Positions 50,860-60,948 of a stretch of DNA of 64,000 bases are shown piece after piece. A program made the position numbers and the translations under genes. The stretch lies in the NCBI GenBank assembly GCA_052117605.1, contig JBQKIT010000007.1; one strand, given 5' to 3'. Under the pieces are notes generated by a model. The model saw only the letters and a list, made by a program, of their open reading frames with translations. It was not told the DNA's origin and did no database searches. How positions within the stretch are numbered: the stretch's first letter is position 1; the number at the start of each line of letters is the position of its first letter. This DNA comes from CAG-791 sp000431495. GTDB taxonomy: Bacteria > Bacillota > Clostridia > Lachnospirales > Lachnospiraceae.

Positions 50860-51864
50860 TCAATTACTCTTCCAGCTCGTGCTTCCCCTGCGAATCAGGG
50901 AAACCGGCAGGACCACGGAGGACGGAGTTTCCTTTTCCTTCACCGCGCGCACCAGCATCTCGGCAGCGCTTTCCGCCATTTCATGAAGCGGCTGATGAAT
51001 CGTCGTGATAGCCGGTGTTGTGAGCTCGGACACAAACGTATCATCAAAGCCCACCACCTGCACATCCTCCGGGATACGGATCCCAAGACTCGATGCATAC
51101 TGAATAAACTCCGCCGCCATGACATCGCCGGAAACAAACAGACCGTCAAACCGCATCTGTCCGGATGCCAGTCCCTCTGCCAGCTCTTTCAGATACTGGC
51201 TGTTGCCCACGTTATCCATGGCAGCCTCTGAAATTTGAATGTCCCGGCAGGTCATCCCATGATCCATGCAGGCATCCATAAAGCCGTTTCTTCGAAGATC
51301 TGCAGGCATCCTCTGCTCGGAATTACCGCTGATCATCAATACATTCCGGCAGCCGCAGCGATACAAGTGCTGCGCTGCCATTCTGCCGCCGTTATAGTTG
51401 TCGCAGGTAATGCTGCAGGCTGACATCTCGGAATAACGCTCAATGGTGATAATCGGTGCGTTCAATCTCTGCAGGACGTCTTCCCCCACCTGCGCACTGC
51501 ACAGAATGACCCCGGAAACCCGATTCTGCTGACAGATCGTCAGATATTTCTCCAGCGTGTCCTCCTCCGTCTTCGTATTGAACAGAAGAATCTGGTAGCC
51601 CTTTTTGCGAATGGCCTCCTCCAGCTCACTGATCAGAACTGCGAAGAAGGGATGCCGGATATGCGGCACAATCAGCGCAACCATGTTGCTGGTCTGTTTA
51701 GAAAGAGACCGTGCCACCTCATTCGGCTGATAATTCAGCTTCTTCATCGCCTGATCCACGCTGTCCCTTGCCTTGTCGCTGATATACCCGCGATTGTTCA
51801 GGATTCTGGAAACCGTGCTGACGGATAGTCCCGCCTCCTCGGCTACCTCCTTTAATGTCACCAT
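50860..51864 (-). CDS. LacI-family transcriptional regulator
   Basis: A 334-residue repressor. Residues 1-55 are the DNA-binding headpiece (TLKEVAEEAGLSVSTVSRILNNRG, then hinge YQPNEVARSL), and 58-330 the sugar-binding periplasmic-type domain. It stands at the downstream end of the glycoside hydrolase cluster and is the natural candidate regulator of it; the sugar is unknown. An imperfect palindrome in its own leader suggests autoregulation. Confidence 0.95.
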   Translation of the reverse strand: MVTLKEVAEEAGLSVSTVSRILNNRGYISDKARDSVDQAMKKLNYQPNEVARSLSKQTSNMVALIVPHIRHPFFAVLISELEEAIRKKGYQILLFNTKTEEDTLEKYLTICQQNRVSGVILCSAQVGEDVLQRLNAPIITIERYSEMSACSITCDNYNGGRMAAQHLYRCGCRNVLMISGNSEQRMPADLRRNGFMDACMDHGMTCRDIQISEAAMDNVGNSQYLKELAEGLASGQMRFDGLFVSGDVMAAEFIQYASSLGIRIPEDVQVVGFDDTFVSELTTPAITTIHQPLHEMAESAAEMLVRAVKEKETPSSVVLPVSLIRRGSTSWKSN

Positions 51865-51892
51865 AATTCCTTCCCCCCGCTTCGTAGAACTG

Positions 51893-51908
51893 CAAATCGT
51901 TCGTTTTG
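51893..51908. promoter_or_regulatory. LacI-type operator candidate upstream of the regulator
   Basis: CAAATCGTTCGTTTTG is an imperfect palindrome, 29 bases before the lacI-family ATG. It carries AA-x-CG and CG-x-TT halves, as do LacI-family operators, with a slightly wider centre. A partial match, AATCGGTT, lies in the promoter at 63551-63566. Confidence 0.4.
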
Positions 51909-51947
51909 AAATAACACTCTTATTATATCCGAAAAATCACAGTTACT

Positions 51948-53300
51948 TTAGATCCATTCTTTCAGGTTTTCACTCACTTCCATCTTATCCACCGCTTCCG
52001 CGCGAAGCTCCGGAAAATCCACCGCCAGATAGAAGGTTCCTTCATTTCCGAGCAGCTCCAGAATTCCATGATCATAGATCAGCTCCAGATTCTCCAGCTC
52101 GCAGCCCGTCTCACAGGAATCGGTAACAATTCCTCTTGTAAAGAACAGTTTTTTCGTATCCCGCTGGCATTCCAGCTTCAAAAGGCAGGTTTCCTTCGAC
52201 AGAAAACGGATTTCCCACTCCATATCCTCATCATGCATGCCCATTGTTTCCGGTTCCGGAACAAACGGCAGCGGATTCTGATTACACAGTTTCAGACAGC
52301 AGGCGCCGTCCAGAATTCCGTTTTCCGTCTGAGCAAACGCTTCCATGACTGCAGACGGAAAATTCTGCCGCAGGATATATCCATCCTTATTCCGGATCAG
52401 CGAAAACTCTTTGGGAATGGACATCATTCCTGTCGTGATTCCGCCCACGCATTTCGTACGAAGCCACGAAACAGAAAGGACCTTCTCCGGTCCGCTGAAG
52501 GTCTGTGCTGCATAAGGAAGAACCACATCCGGTCCCATTTGAGACGCACATCTTCGCTCCTGTTCCTGATGAAACTCATAACCATCGAAGCTTCCGACAT
52601 AATAATAGCCGTGTGCTGTCCAGAATACCCACTTCTCTTCACCGGTCTCACGTCCACCTTCTTTTGTTGAAATCACCGGAAGGCGGAACAGATCGGGGCA
52701 CTCATATCCGGACTCCAGTGTAACGCGCTGCGTCATGGTAAACTGCTCCAGATCCTCCGACCTCCAGATTCCGAAATCATTGTTCTCAATCCAGAGAACC
52801 AAAATGTATGCTCCGCTTTCCTCGTGCCAGAACACCTTCGGGTCACGATTTTCGGCGGCAAGCGTTTCCATGATCTCTCCTGCCTCGCAGATCCCGTCCT
52901 TTTTAATCAGGGTATTCCCCCCATCTGTGCTGTATGCCAAACGAATCGTATAGGGTTTCCCCTTGCTTTCCCTCGAGGAATGTCCTGCTGCCGTGTAAAA
53001 GAACAAAAGCGCGTCCTTCGGCAGTCCCAGAAGCCCGCGATCATTCCGAATGGCACAGCCGGAGAACATCAGACCGTTCTCATCCGGCTCCAGAACATCT
53101 CCAAGATCCTCCCAGTGCAGAAGATCGGTTCCTCTTGCATGTCCCCAGGTCATGCAGTTCCAGTCAATTCCTCTCGGATTATGCTGATAATACAATTCAT
53201 AAATTCCATCGTGGTAAACCAGTCCGTTGGGATCATTCATCCAGCCATATGAAGGCGTAAAATGAAGTGACGGCTTGTACATGTTGTTCTTTTCAGTCAT
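51948..53300 (-). CDS. Glycoside hydrolase family 32 (sucrose/fructan hydrolase)
   Basis: A 450-residue GH32 enzyme. The nucleophile motif WMNDPNG (Asp23), the stabiliser NRDPK and the acid/base YECPDLF are all present. It cleaves beta-fructosyl bonds in sucrose, raffinose or short fructans. There is no signal peptide, so it acts in the cytoplasm on imported sugar. GAGAGG precedes the ATG at 53300. It is the most distal enzyme gene of a cluster that also has GH36 and GH13 enzymes. Confidence 0.95.
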   Translation of the reverse strand: MTEKNNMYKPSLHFTPSYGWMNDPNGLVYHDGIYELYYQHNPRGIDWNCMTWGHARGTDLLHWEDLGDVLEPDENGLMFSGCAIRNDRGLLGLPKDALLFFYTAAGHSSRESKGKPYTIRLAYSTDGGNTLIKKDGICEAGEIMETLAAENRDPKVFWHEESGAYILVLWIENNDFGIWRSEDLEQFTMTQRVTLESGYECPDLFRLPVISTKEGGRETGEEKWVFWTAHGYYYVGSFDGYEFHQEQERRCASQMGPDVVLPYAAQTFSGPEKVLSVSWLRTKCVGGITTGMMSIPKEFSLIRNKDGYILRQNFPSAVMEAFAQTENGILDGACCLKLCNQNPLPFVPEPETMGMHDEDMEWEIRFLSKETCLLKLECQRDTKKLFFTRGIVTDSCETGCELENLELIYDHGILELLGNEGTFYLAVDFPELRAEAVDKMEVSENLKEWI

Positions 53301-53318
53301 TTTTTTTCCTCTCTTTTT

Positions 53319-55337
53319 TCATTCCAGCGTGATCCGGAGAATCTCTCCGCGTCTGCAACCGGGAATTCTCTGAACAGAATCCTCCCGCTCTGCCGACACC
53401 TTCTGTCCATCCTGCCGGATCACAAGGATCTTCCGATCAGCGGAACAGATCAGATCTCCCTTCTCCAGCACGCGCACGCATACTTCCTCCGGGCTCTCCG
53501 ACAGCTTTTCCACGGTAGCTCCCGAAATGTATTTTCCTGCAATTCCGTATACCTGAATCGTCCACTTCGGAAGGATCTGATACATCACAGCCTCATCTGC
53601 TTCCAGATGGATCGAATAGGCACTCTTCTCAGACAAAGGTCCGCAGCTTCGAGTCTGTGTATCGTAAACCACATATTCGCCGCCGGAGAGCGCCGGAATA
53701 TCTTCCATGGAAATTCTTCCATCCGCAGCCTCTCCGTCCTTCCGGATATTAAATGCGGCAATATACCAGGCATCGTCTTTCCGGTTAAATATCTTCAGAA
53801 TGGTTCCGTTCTCTGTCGGATCCTCGAACAGACTGTCCACCGTCGGAAGCCCGACATCCTCGCACCGCAGAATGGTTCCATCCTCCAGTATCAACGGGCG
53901 GATCATCTCCGGATTGGTTCTCCCCACCTTATCGCTCGTGTACACCGGTCCCCCGCTGATAGCGCGAAGAATGCCGTTCTGCCGGTTCTCCGGATGCTCC
54001 GAGAAGAACATATCCCAATCTCCGGTATAGAAAAGTCCTGACCAAAGAGAGCCGTAGGCATTCTGAATTGCGTGCTCTCGGAATCCATGCTCTACATTTG
54101 GTACAAAATCATCGCTGGTTCTTGTGATCATGCTGGACGGACGATGCCACACATCCTCCGCCCCCATTCCCATGCAGTTGATGATAGCATTGTCAAAATG
54201 AAGGGCGGCCGAAGCATTCAATCCCTTCTGAAGTCCTCCCGAGGCTTCCCCATAGCTCTCTCTCCCCGCATGAAAAATCGAGATGGAGCTCTGACCATCT
54301 ACTTTGATAAAATCAATTCCGCACTGTGATTTCAGATACTGATGCCATCGGTCGTAGAAGGAAAACGCTTTTCCAGGCTCTGTGGACGGCACAATTCTTC
54401 CGTCCGGAAGTGTCTCCGTCGTCCCTGCAAAGAATCGATCGGCAGCCGAGTCCTTCTCCAAACCATTCCAATACCCCATCACGGCGTGCCATACACCCAC
54501 ATAGGGAATCTGCTCTTCCTTCAGACGCCGCACCGCATTCCCCAGTCCATGAGGAAACCGGCTCTTGTCCGTATCTACCCCGCGCAAAAGCTGTGAATCA
54601 AGATCTGCATCCAGCCAGCCGTCATCAATAAGAACCCAGCCGACAGGGACCTGCTTCTCCTTCAGCTCCTTTACCTTGTCCAGAAGCCCTTCTTCATTCA
54701 CCTCATGGTAAAAAGCATCCCAGCTGCACCAGCCAAACTTCTTAAAAAGCTCCGGGAATCTGCGGTTTTTCCGGAGCATCTCCGGATGTCCCAGAGCTGC
54801 TGCCGCATTTTTTCCGGCACGCTCGATACATTCATACGGATTCTGACCACATGCAATGGCCGCTGCCAGCGCATCCACCGAGGTCATCCCATGTTTATTG
54901 GAAGACAGACGGATCAGAATTCCGTCTTCCGCTCCCTCCAGATCCCCGCGATACACCTCGCTGCACACCGCCAGGATGCATACATAATGATCCGGATACT
55001 TCAGAAGAATCATCTGGGAGTTCGCGGGGATATCCCCAAAGCTTTTCGGAAAGGCCGGTCTTGTCCACCAGCATTTGTGCTGATAAACCGCAAGAATCCC
55101 CTGGCATTCCGGAAGCGGAAGCTTTGCACAGACTCCCTCCTGCGGATCAATGGTGAGCTGTGCCTCAAATTTCGGCTCTGTCTGCGAGGTCTCCCCCTTC
55201 ATATACAAAAGGCAGCCATCCTCCTGTTCCTGCACCTCGATACGCAGCTCCAGTTTTTTCTTCTTGGCAAGTCCGAATTTGTCCTGAAATTCCCCCTGAT
55301 AATGATTTGTGATCGGTTCTGCTGTAAATGAATACAT
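53319..55337 (-). CDS. Glycoside hydrolase family 36 (Sip1/raffinose-synthase-like alpha-galactosidase)
   Basis: A 672-residue protein of the raffinose synthase/Sip1 branch of GH36. KFGWCSWDAFYHEV, GWVLIDDGW, IDFIKVDGQSS (nucleophile Asp) and RTSDDF (acid/base Asp) mark the catalytic barrel; the C-terminal 150 residues form a beta domain. There is no signal peptide. It would remove alpha-1,6-galactose from raffinose-family sugars; a galactosyltransferase reaction is an alternative for this branch. AAGGAGG lies before the ATG. Confidence 0.92.
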   Translation of the reverse strand: MYSFTAEPITNHYQGEFQDKFGLAKKKKLELRIEVQEQEDGCLLYMKGETSQTEPKFEAQLTIDPQEGVCAKLPLPECQGILAVYQHKCWWTRPAFPKSFGDIPANSQMILLKYPDHYVCILAVCSEVYRGDLEGAEDGILIRLSSNKHGMTSVDALAAAIACGQNPYECIERAGKNAAAALGHPEMLRKNRRFPELFKKFGWCSWDAFYHEVNEEGLLDKVKELKEKQVPVGWVLIDDGWLDADLDSQLLRGVDTDKSRFPHGLGNAVRRLKEEQIPYVGVWHAVMGYWNGLEKDSAADRFFAGTTETLPDGRIVPSTEPGKAFSFYDRWHQYLKSQCGIDFIKVDGQSSISIFHAGRESYGEASGGLQKGLNASAALHFDNAIINCMGMGAEDVWHRPSSMITRTSDDFVPNVEHGFREHAIQNAYGSLWSGLFYTGDWDMFFSEHPENRQNGILRAISGGPVYTSDKVGRTNPEMIRPLILEDGTILRCEDVGLPTVDSLFEDPTENGTILKIFNRKDDAWYIAAFNIRKDGEAADGRISMEDIPALSGGEYVVYDTQTRSCGPLSEKSAYSIHLEADEAVMYQILPKWTIQVYGIAGKYISGATVEKLSESPEEVCVRVLEKGDLICSADRKILVIRQDGQKVSAEREDSVQRIPGCRRGEILRITLE

Positions 55338-55367
55338 TTTCCCTCCTTTTCTGCGATTCCCCCTTTT

Positions 55368-57053
55368 TTATTTCCCTCCGGCGGACATCAACACTGCCGC
55401 TTCAAACGGATGCAGCGTTACCCTCCTCCCGGAAACCTCTCTGTCATAATTATCAATGATCGTCCAATAATCGTTTTCGGGAAGCACGGCTTCCAGCTCA
55501 TGATCTGAGAAATTACACAGTGTCAGAATGCTTCCGCATCCACTGGTCCTGCGATAGGCAAGAAGATTTTCCACATCCTCCCCATAAGGTACAAAATCTC
55601 CGTCTACCAGAATCTCCGCATAATCCGGGTTTCTTCTGAGCGCAATCAGTCTCTTCCAGAAAGATAAAATCGAATGCGCATCTGCAGACTCCTGCTCTGC
55701 GTTCAGCTCCTTGTATTCCGGGTTCATCGGAAACCACGGTGTGCCGGTTGTAAACCCGCCTTTTTCCTCTGCGGTCCACCGGAAGGGCGTTCGGGCATTG
55801 TCACGGGAAAGGTCCCAGACCGCCTGCATGATTTTTTCTTCGCTCGTCCCCGCCTCTTTTGCGACCCTGTACTGATCGTAGGTCTGAAGATCATTGTATT
55901 CTTCAATCGATGACAGATGAATGTTCCGCATGCCAAGCTCCTGCCCCTGATAGATAAAAGGAGTTCCCCTGCGCATCATAAGCATCACTGCCAGCATCGT
56001 TGCACCGTAATAGTTGCGCCCTGCTTCAGGAAGATAATAATCAATTTCTCTGGGCTGATCATGATTTTCCATACAGGGAGCAATCCAACAGTTCTGTCCC
56101 AGAGACTGATAGGTCGCGTACATCCGGCTCTTCAATTCATCCGGAGTCCACTCTCTTCTATCATACCAGAACAGATTTGGTTCCTTCAGATTGATTGTGC
56201 AGAAGGAGAAATCAAAGATCATGGAGAAATAGCCATCTTCCAGAGAAACATACTTCTCCAGTCCTTCCCCCTTGACACCGCTCGCTTCTCCGACAGTCAT
56301 GGCATTCACTCTTCCATAGGTCCTGTCGCGCATCTCCGTCAGGAATTCTCCGATCCCCGGCCGATTCAATGACCCCAGAGAAATCGTGACAAGTCCGTCC
56401 TCTCCGTCTGCCGGATAAGCGGGAAGCCCCTCCTGCTTTTTCAGATACGTGATAGCATCCATACGGAAGCCCGCAACCCCCTTGTCGAGCCACCAGTTCA
56501 TCATGTCATAAATTTCCTGCCGAAGCTCCGGATTCTCCCAGTTCAGATCCGGCTGCTCCGCAGCAAATACATGAAGATAGTCATAGTCGGTTTCGCCAAG
56601 TCTGCTCCAGGCACTTCCTCCAAAAAGAGACCTCCAGTTATTCGGTGCCTCTCCGCCCTGTCTCTTTCTCAGGTAGAAGTACTTTCCGTATTTTCCCTCC
56701 GGATCTTCCTTCGCCTTCTGAAACCACTCATGTTGATCTGAGCAATGATTCACCACCATATCCATGATGATCTGAATGCCGCGCTTCTTCGCTTCCGCAA
56801 GGAGCTCGTCAAAATCTGCCATCGTCCCGAACATCGGATCAATGGAATAGTAATCGGAGATATCATAGCCGTTATCTACCATCGGAGACGGATAGATGGG
56901 GCTCAGCCAGATAACATCTGCGCCGAGCTCCTTTATATAATCCAGCTTTGAAAGAATTCCTCGAAGATCTCCAATCCCGTCTCCGTTGGAATCGCAAAAG
57001 CTTTTCGGATAAATCTGATAAGCAATTGAATTTTTCCACCAGTATTTTTCCAT
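55368..57053 (-). CDS. Glycoside hydrolase family 13 alpha-glucosidase
   Basis: A 561-residue GH13 enzyme of the oligo-1,6-glucosidase type (GH13_31-like). Conserved regions I-IV are seen: DMVVNHCSDQH, GFRMDAITYL (nucleophile), VGEASG (acid/base) and MENHDQPR. It hydrolyses alpha-glucosidic bonds of isomaltose, sucrose or similar. The start at 57053 (MEKYWWKNSIAYQIYPKSF) has GGGAG upstream, better than ATG 57071. It is cytoplasmic. It shares its plan with the gene at 58265-59953 but is clearly diverged. Confidence 0.94.
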   Translation of the reverse strand: MEKYWWKNSIAYQIYPKSFCDSNGDGIGDLRGILSKLDYIKELGADVIWLSPIYPSPMVDNGYDISDYYSIDPMFGTMADFDELLAEAKKRGIQIIMDMVVNHCSDQHEWFQKAKEDPEGKYGKYFYLRKRQGGEAPNNWRSLFGGSAWSRLGETDYDYLHVFAAEQPDLNWENPELRQEIYDMMNWWLDKGVAGFRMDAITYLKKQEGLPAYPADGEDGLVTISLGSLNRPGIGEFLTEMRDRTYGRVNAMTVGEASGVKGEGLEKYVSLEDGYFSMIFDFSFCTINLKEPNLFWYDRREWTPDELKSRMYATYQSLGQNCWIAPCMENHDQPREIDYYLPEAGRNYYGATMLAVMLMMRRGTPFIYQGQELGMRNIHLSSIEEYNDLQTYDQYRVAKEAGTSEEKIMQAVWDLSRDNARTPFRWTAEEKGGFTTGTPWFPMNPEYKELNAEQESADAHSILSFWKRLIALRRNPDYAEILVDGDFVPYGEDVENLLAYRRTSGCGSILTLCNFSDHELEAVLPENDYWTIIDNYDREVSGRRVTLHPFEAAVLMSAGGK

Positions 57054-57113
57054 AATCCGTTTCTCTCCCATCGTTTCCCTGTCTGTTATTTCCCGCTTTC
57101 TGCGCCTCGCGCG

Positions 57114-58268
57114 TTATGTCTTATCCTTTTTCAGGCAATAGCGCACCACCAGGATACCGGCAGCTGCCTGCATCACCATACACACGGAAAACAGCATTTT
57201 CATTCCGGCCAGATCCATCACAACACCGGCATACACGGCGCTGATCATTCCCGCCATGCAGCCGTACACCGCATCCATCAGATTATGCCCGAGATTTTTC
57301 TGTTCCCCATCCACATAGATTTCGGTCACCTCCCGCATCGTCGGAACCTGTACCGCATAAGCCGCATTGTTGATACAGGTTCCCAGAACAACCATAACAG
57401 GATGCACCGCCAGCAGATCCAGAATCAGCATTCCGCACGGAAGAATTCCAAGCAGTACATATCTGGTTTTCAGCGAAAGCCTGCATATTTTTCCCGCAAG
57501 AAGCAAAAGCGGAACCTGCATCATAATTCCGAAGAAATTATCTGCTCCGAACCAGCCTATGCTGCCGCCCAGATTTCTGATAATGGAAACCTTCAGGTTG
57601 TTGACAGGCGCCACCGCCATCCCGACGAGAAACAAAATTACAAGAAGACTTGTATAGTTTGAATTTCCAAGCAGAGCTTTCAGATCCTGAGAAGAATGCC
57701 TTGCCGCACGATGTTCCGTCCGAGCCACATCCGGAAGTGTAAAACTTGCCGCCAGCACAATGCCAACGGTGATCACGCCGCCCCGGATCATAATATCGTA
57801 GCCGTATCTTTCAATCATCTGCCCTTGAAAAAGCATGCCTGCCGCAAGTGTGAAGGGCCCCATTGCGCGCAGCTTCCCATATAACGCTCCGTCTCCCGGA
57901 AATGTATGAAGAATCCAGGCGTCCACGCAGGAAATCATCGGGCCAAATGTAAGCCCGATGATCGCATAAACAAGCGCAATCACACGGTTATCTGCAGAAA
58001 AGTGCGACAGCAGCACGGACAGCATCAAAACCAGCAGGCTGATGAGCAGCACCGGCTTCTTGTTTGACTGTGCCCGGTCACAGATTCTTCCCAGAAGAAG
58101 AGATCCTGCGAACGCACAGGCCTGATACCCAAACACAGCTGCAGATAATCCGGTATTGGAAATCCCGTTTTCTACGAGAAGCGCCGTAATATATCCGCAA
58201 AAGGTGGCATAATACCCCCAATACCCCAGCTGAATCAATGCAAAGCAAAAAATCTGTCTCTTTTTCAT
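57114..58268 (-). CDS. Major facilitator superfamily sugar permease
   Basis: A 384-residue transporter with about twelve hydrophobic segments and the MFS loop LGRICDRAQSNKKPVL between helices two and three. It resembles the LacY/oligosaccharide:H+ symporter branch (FALIQLGYWGYYATFCGYITALL at the start). It lies between two GH13 genes, overlapping the upstream one by four bases, so it probably imports an alpha-glucoside or sucrose. It offers a second uptake route beside the ABC importer. Confidence 0.88.
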   Translation of the reverse strand: MKKRQIFCFALIQLGYWGYYATFCGYITALLVENGISNTGLSAAVFGYQACAFAGSLLLGRICDRAQSNKKPVLLISLLVLMLSVLLSHFSADNRVIALVYAIIGLTFGPMISCVDAWILHTFPGDGALYGKLRAMGPFTLAAGMLFQGQMIERYGYDIMIRGGVITVGIVLAASFTLPDVARTEHRAARHSSQDLKALLGNSNYTSLLVILFLVGMAVAPVNNLKVSIIRNLGGSIGWFGADNFFGIMMQVPLLLLAGKICRLSLKTRYVLLGILPCGMLILDLLAVHPVMVVLGTCINNAAYAVQVPTMREVTEIYVDGEQKNLGHNLMDAVYGCMAGMISAVYAGVVMDLAGMKMLFSVCMVMQAAAGILVVRYCLKKDKT

Positions 58269-59953
58269 CTTCTAAGCAGTAATGCCTCAAACGGCTTCAA
58301 TGCAATAACAGGTTCCACGGTGCTTCTCCGATAATTCGACATCAGAATTTCAGGAGCTCCTTCAAGCTCCAGAGAGATCTCCTTGTCCTGGAAATTCAGA
58401 ATAATAAGAAGCGTTGCAGCTTCGTCACTCCGTTCAAACGCAATCACATTTTTCTTTTCCCGGTAGCAGGGAATGAACTTTCCATAGGTAAGTACCTCTG
58501 TGAATTCGGAGTTTGTGCGGAGCCGGATCATCTCCTTATACCAGCTCCAGAGAGAATCCGGATCATCCATTTCCCGCTCTGCGTTGACCTCCGGATAATT
58601 CGGGTTTGCCGGAAGCCAGGTCTTGTCCGCATCTGAAAATCCGGAGTTTTTCGATTCATTCCAGGGGAACGGCATCCGGCTGTGGTCCCGGCTCTGCAGG
58701 GTCACCTCTTCCCAGGCCTTCTGCCGGTCATAGCCATATTCAAGTGCTCTCTTGTACTCTTCCTTTGTCTGGATATCCGCATAATCATCAATCGTCGGAA
58801 GGTAATTGTTGCGCATTCCAAGCTCCATGCCCTGATAAATCAGCGCACTGCCCGGCCGCATCACATTGAGAAGCCCCAGCATCGAAGCGCCGTAGAAGTT
58901 CTGTCCCTCCTTCGGAAGCATACGGTCGATCATTCTTGAGAGGTCATGCCCCTCCAGCATCGGAAGATACCAGCAATCCTCTTCCGTTGCCTCGACCTTT
59001 TCAAACAGCGTTGCCTTAAACTCCTCCGCGGTCCAATGGTTTAAATCAAACCAGAAGAAGTTCGGTGCCTTCTTGTCCAGATGCTCCAGCGAGAATTCGA
59101 AAATGGTCGAAAAGTAGCCATCCTTCTGGGAAATGAACTTCGGAAGCTCCCCATCGCGAACGCCGCCAACTTCTCCGATTGTGATCACCTGATCCCGGAT
59201 TTCTTTTCTCCCATAGGTTCTGTCCCGGATTTCTGCCAGAATTTCTCCGATTCCGGAGACATTCAGCGAACCGTAATTGGGAGAGCACAGTCCATCCGGC
59301 GCATCTGCCGGATATGACGGAAGCCCAGGCTGCTTTTTAATATAGGTAATCGCATCCAGCCGAAAGCCTGCGATGCCCTTGTCCAGCCACCAGTTCATCA
59401 TGTCATAGATCTGCTCCCGCATTTCCCGGCAGTCCCAGTTCAGATCCACCTGCTCCTTCGCAAATACATGAAGATAATAGTAGTCACTGCCTGGCACCTT
59501 CTCCCAGACGGAGCCTCCGAAGATGGATCTCCAGTTGTTCGGGGGATTTCCGTTCTCACCTTTCCGGAAGAAGAAATACTTCCCATACGGGCCCTCCGGA
59601 TCCCGAAGAGCCTTCTGAAACCACTCATGCTGATCCGAACAATGATTGACAACCATATCCAGAATGAACCGGATACCCAGCTGCTTCCCGGTCTCAACCA
59701 TCCGGTCAAAATCCTCCATCGTGCCGAACATCGGATTGATCTGATAGTAATCCGATACATCATATCCGTTATCCACCATTGGTGAAGCGAAGATCGGATT
59801 CAGCCAGACCGTATGAATTCCCAGCGATTTCAGATAGGGAAGCTTCTCCGTAATTCCGTTCAGATCTCCGATTCCATCTCCGTTGCTGTCCCGAAAGCTT
59901 GCCGGATAGACCTGATAAATCACTTCTTTGTGATACCATTTCCTGTTTTCCAT
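58265..59953 (-). CDS. Glycoside hydrolase family 13 alpha-glucosidase
   Basis: A 562-residue GH13 enzyme. Regions: DMVVNHCSDQH, GFRLDAITYI (nucleophile), TIGEVGG (acid/base) and LEGHDLSR, where Gly replaces the Asn usual before His-Asp. That change and the GEVGG acid/base block set it apart from its neighbour and suggest a different sugar preference. The start at 59953 has AAAGGAG seven bases upstream. It is coupled to the MFS gene and preceded by a long inverted repeat. Confidence 0.93.
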   Translation of the reverse strand: MENRKWYHKEVIYQVYPASFRDSNGDGIGDLNGITEKLPYLKSLGIHTVWLNPIFASPMVDNGYDVSDYYQINPMFGTMEDFDRMVETGKQLGIRFILDMVVNHCSDQHEWFQKALRDPEGPYGKYFFFRKGENGNPPNNWRSIFGGSVWEKVPGSDYYYLHVFAKEQVDLNWDCREMREQIYDMMNWWLDKGIAGFRLDAITYIKKQPGLPSYPADAPDGLCSPNYGSLNVSGIGEILAEIRDRTYGRKEIRDQVITIGEVGGVRDGELPKFISQKDGYFSTIFEFSLEHLDKKAPNFFWFDLNHWTAEEFKATLFEKVEATEEDCWYLPMLEGHDLSRMIDRMLPKEGQNFYGASMLGLLNVMRPGSALIYQGMELGMRNNYLPTIDDYADIQTKEEYKRALEYGYDRQKAWEEVTLQSRDHSRMPFPWNESKNSGFSDADKTWLPANPNYPEVNAEREMDDPDSLWSWYKEMIRLRTNSEFTEVLTYGKFIPCYREKKNVIAFERSDEAATLLIILNFQDKEISLELEGAPEILMSNYRRSTVEPVIALKPFEALLLRR

Positions 59954-59966
59954 TTCGTTCTCCTTT

Positions 59967-60030
59967 AAAAAATGCATTTCTCATCAAGAATTTGTCTCCC
60001 TCGACATATTTCCGATAAGAAATGCATTTT
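59967..60030 (-). terminator. Long inverted repeat between permease genes and GH13
   Basis: On the minus strand AAAATGCATTTCTTATC (60014-60030) pairs with GATGAGAAATGCATTTT (59969-59985) over about 17 bases with a 28-base loop, followed by TTTTTTAAAGGAG. The T-run gives a terminator layout directly before the GH13 ribosome binding site. Each arm also contains the palindrome AAATGCATTT, so paired operators are an alternative. Confidence 0.6.
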
Positions 60031-60078
60031 CACAATTCGCGTATTTTCTGTTTCAGCGGCTATGGTCCGCCTTTATCA

Positions 60079-60948
60079 TCAGCCCTTTACAGCACCTTCA
60101 ATCACACCATTGATGATCCACTTCTGAAGCAGGATATAAATGATGATGATCGGAATGATCGTTACGAATACCGCAGGGAAAATAAGCTCCCACGGATTGC
60201 CGTACTGTCCTGTTTTCAGCTTGGCAAAATACAGCTCCAGTGTCAGCGTTGTGGTCTTGTCGGAATTACCAATGACCAGGAACGGGAGCAGGTAGTCATT
60301 CCAGATCCACATAGCATTGATAACGATTACCGTAACCGTCGTGGACTTCATCAGTGGCATAACCACCTTGAAAAACATTTCAAAGATGTTCGCGCCGTCC
60401 AGCATGGCAGATTCTTCCAGTGAAATCGGAACATTCTTGAAAAATCCGTGATACAGGAAGATCGACATACTGATGCCGAAGCCTCCGTACATAAAAATCA
60501 GTCCAGGAATGTTCTTCGCTCCTGCCTTCTCCGCAATCGAAACCAGCGGATACATCAGCGACTGAAACGGAATCAGCATCGCTGCGGTAAAACACAGATA
60601 CATGAAATCGGAAAGCTTGCTCTTGGCTCTGGTCATGCCCCATGCTGCGAATGACGAAACCAGCACCAGCAGTGCCACGGAGAAGAAGGTCACAATGAAC
60701 GTAACTCCAAGACTTCGCCAGAAATTAATCTCATTCATGGCTTTCACGATATACTGCAGCGTAAAACTGGTCGGAAGAGCTGTCGGATTGTTCAGAATCT
60801 CGTTGTTGTTTTTAAAGGAGTTGAATACCAGAAGCAGCAGCGGCGAAATTACCAGGACCGCAATCAGAATCAGCACGGCATGCAGAAGAATCTGATCTGC
60901 CCGATGTTTGGTTGACATTGTTTTCAGCTTTTTGTCCTGTGCTGCCAT
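60079..60948 (-). CDS. Carbohydrate ABC importer permease (MalG type)
   Basis: A 289-residue permease with six transmembrane helices and the cytoplasmic EAA loop EESAMLDGANIFEMFFKVVMP. It is the second pore subunit of the sugar importer. The start is ATG 60948, sharing one base with the upstream stop codon (TGATG), which couples the two genes. GGGAGGTGG lies upstream. No ATPase gene follows. Confidence 0.94.
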   Translation of the reverse strand: MAAQDKKLKTMSTKHRADQILLHAVLILIAVLVISPLLLLVFNSFKNNNEILNNPTALPTSFTLQYIVKAMNEINFWRSLGVTFIVTFFSVALLVLVSSFAAWGMTRAKSKLSDFMYLCFTAAMLIPFQSLMYPLVSIAEKAGAKNIPGLIFMYGGFGISMSIFLYHGFFKNVPISLEESAMLDGANIFEMFFKVVMPLMKSTTVTVIVINAMWIWNDYLLPFLVIGNSDKTTTLTLELYFAKLKTGQYGNPWELIFPAVFVTIIPIIIIYILLQKWIINGVIEGAVKG

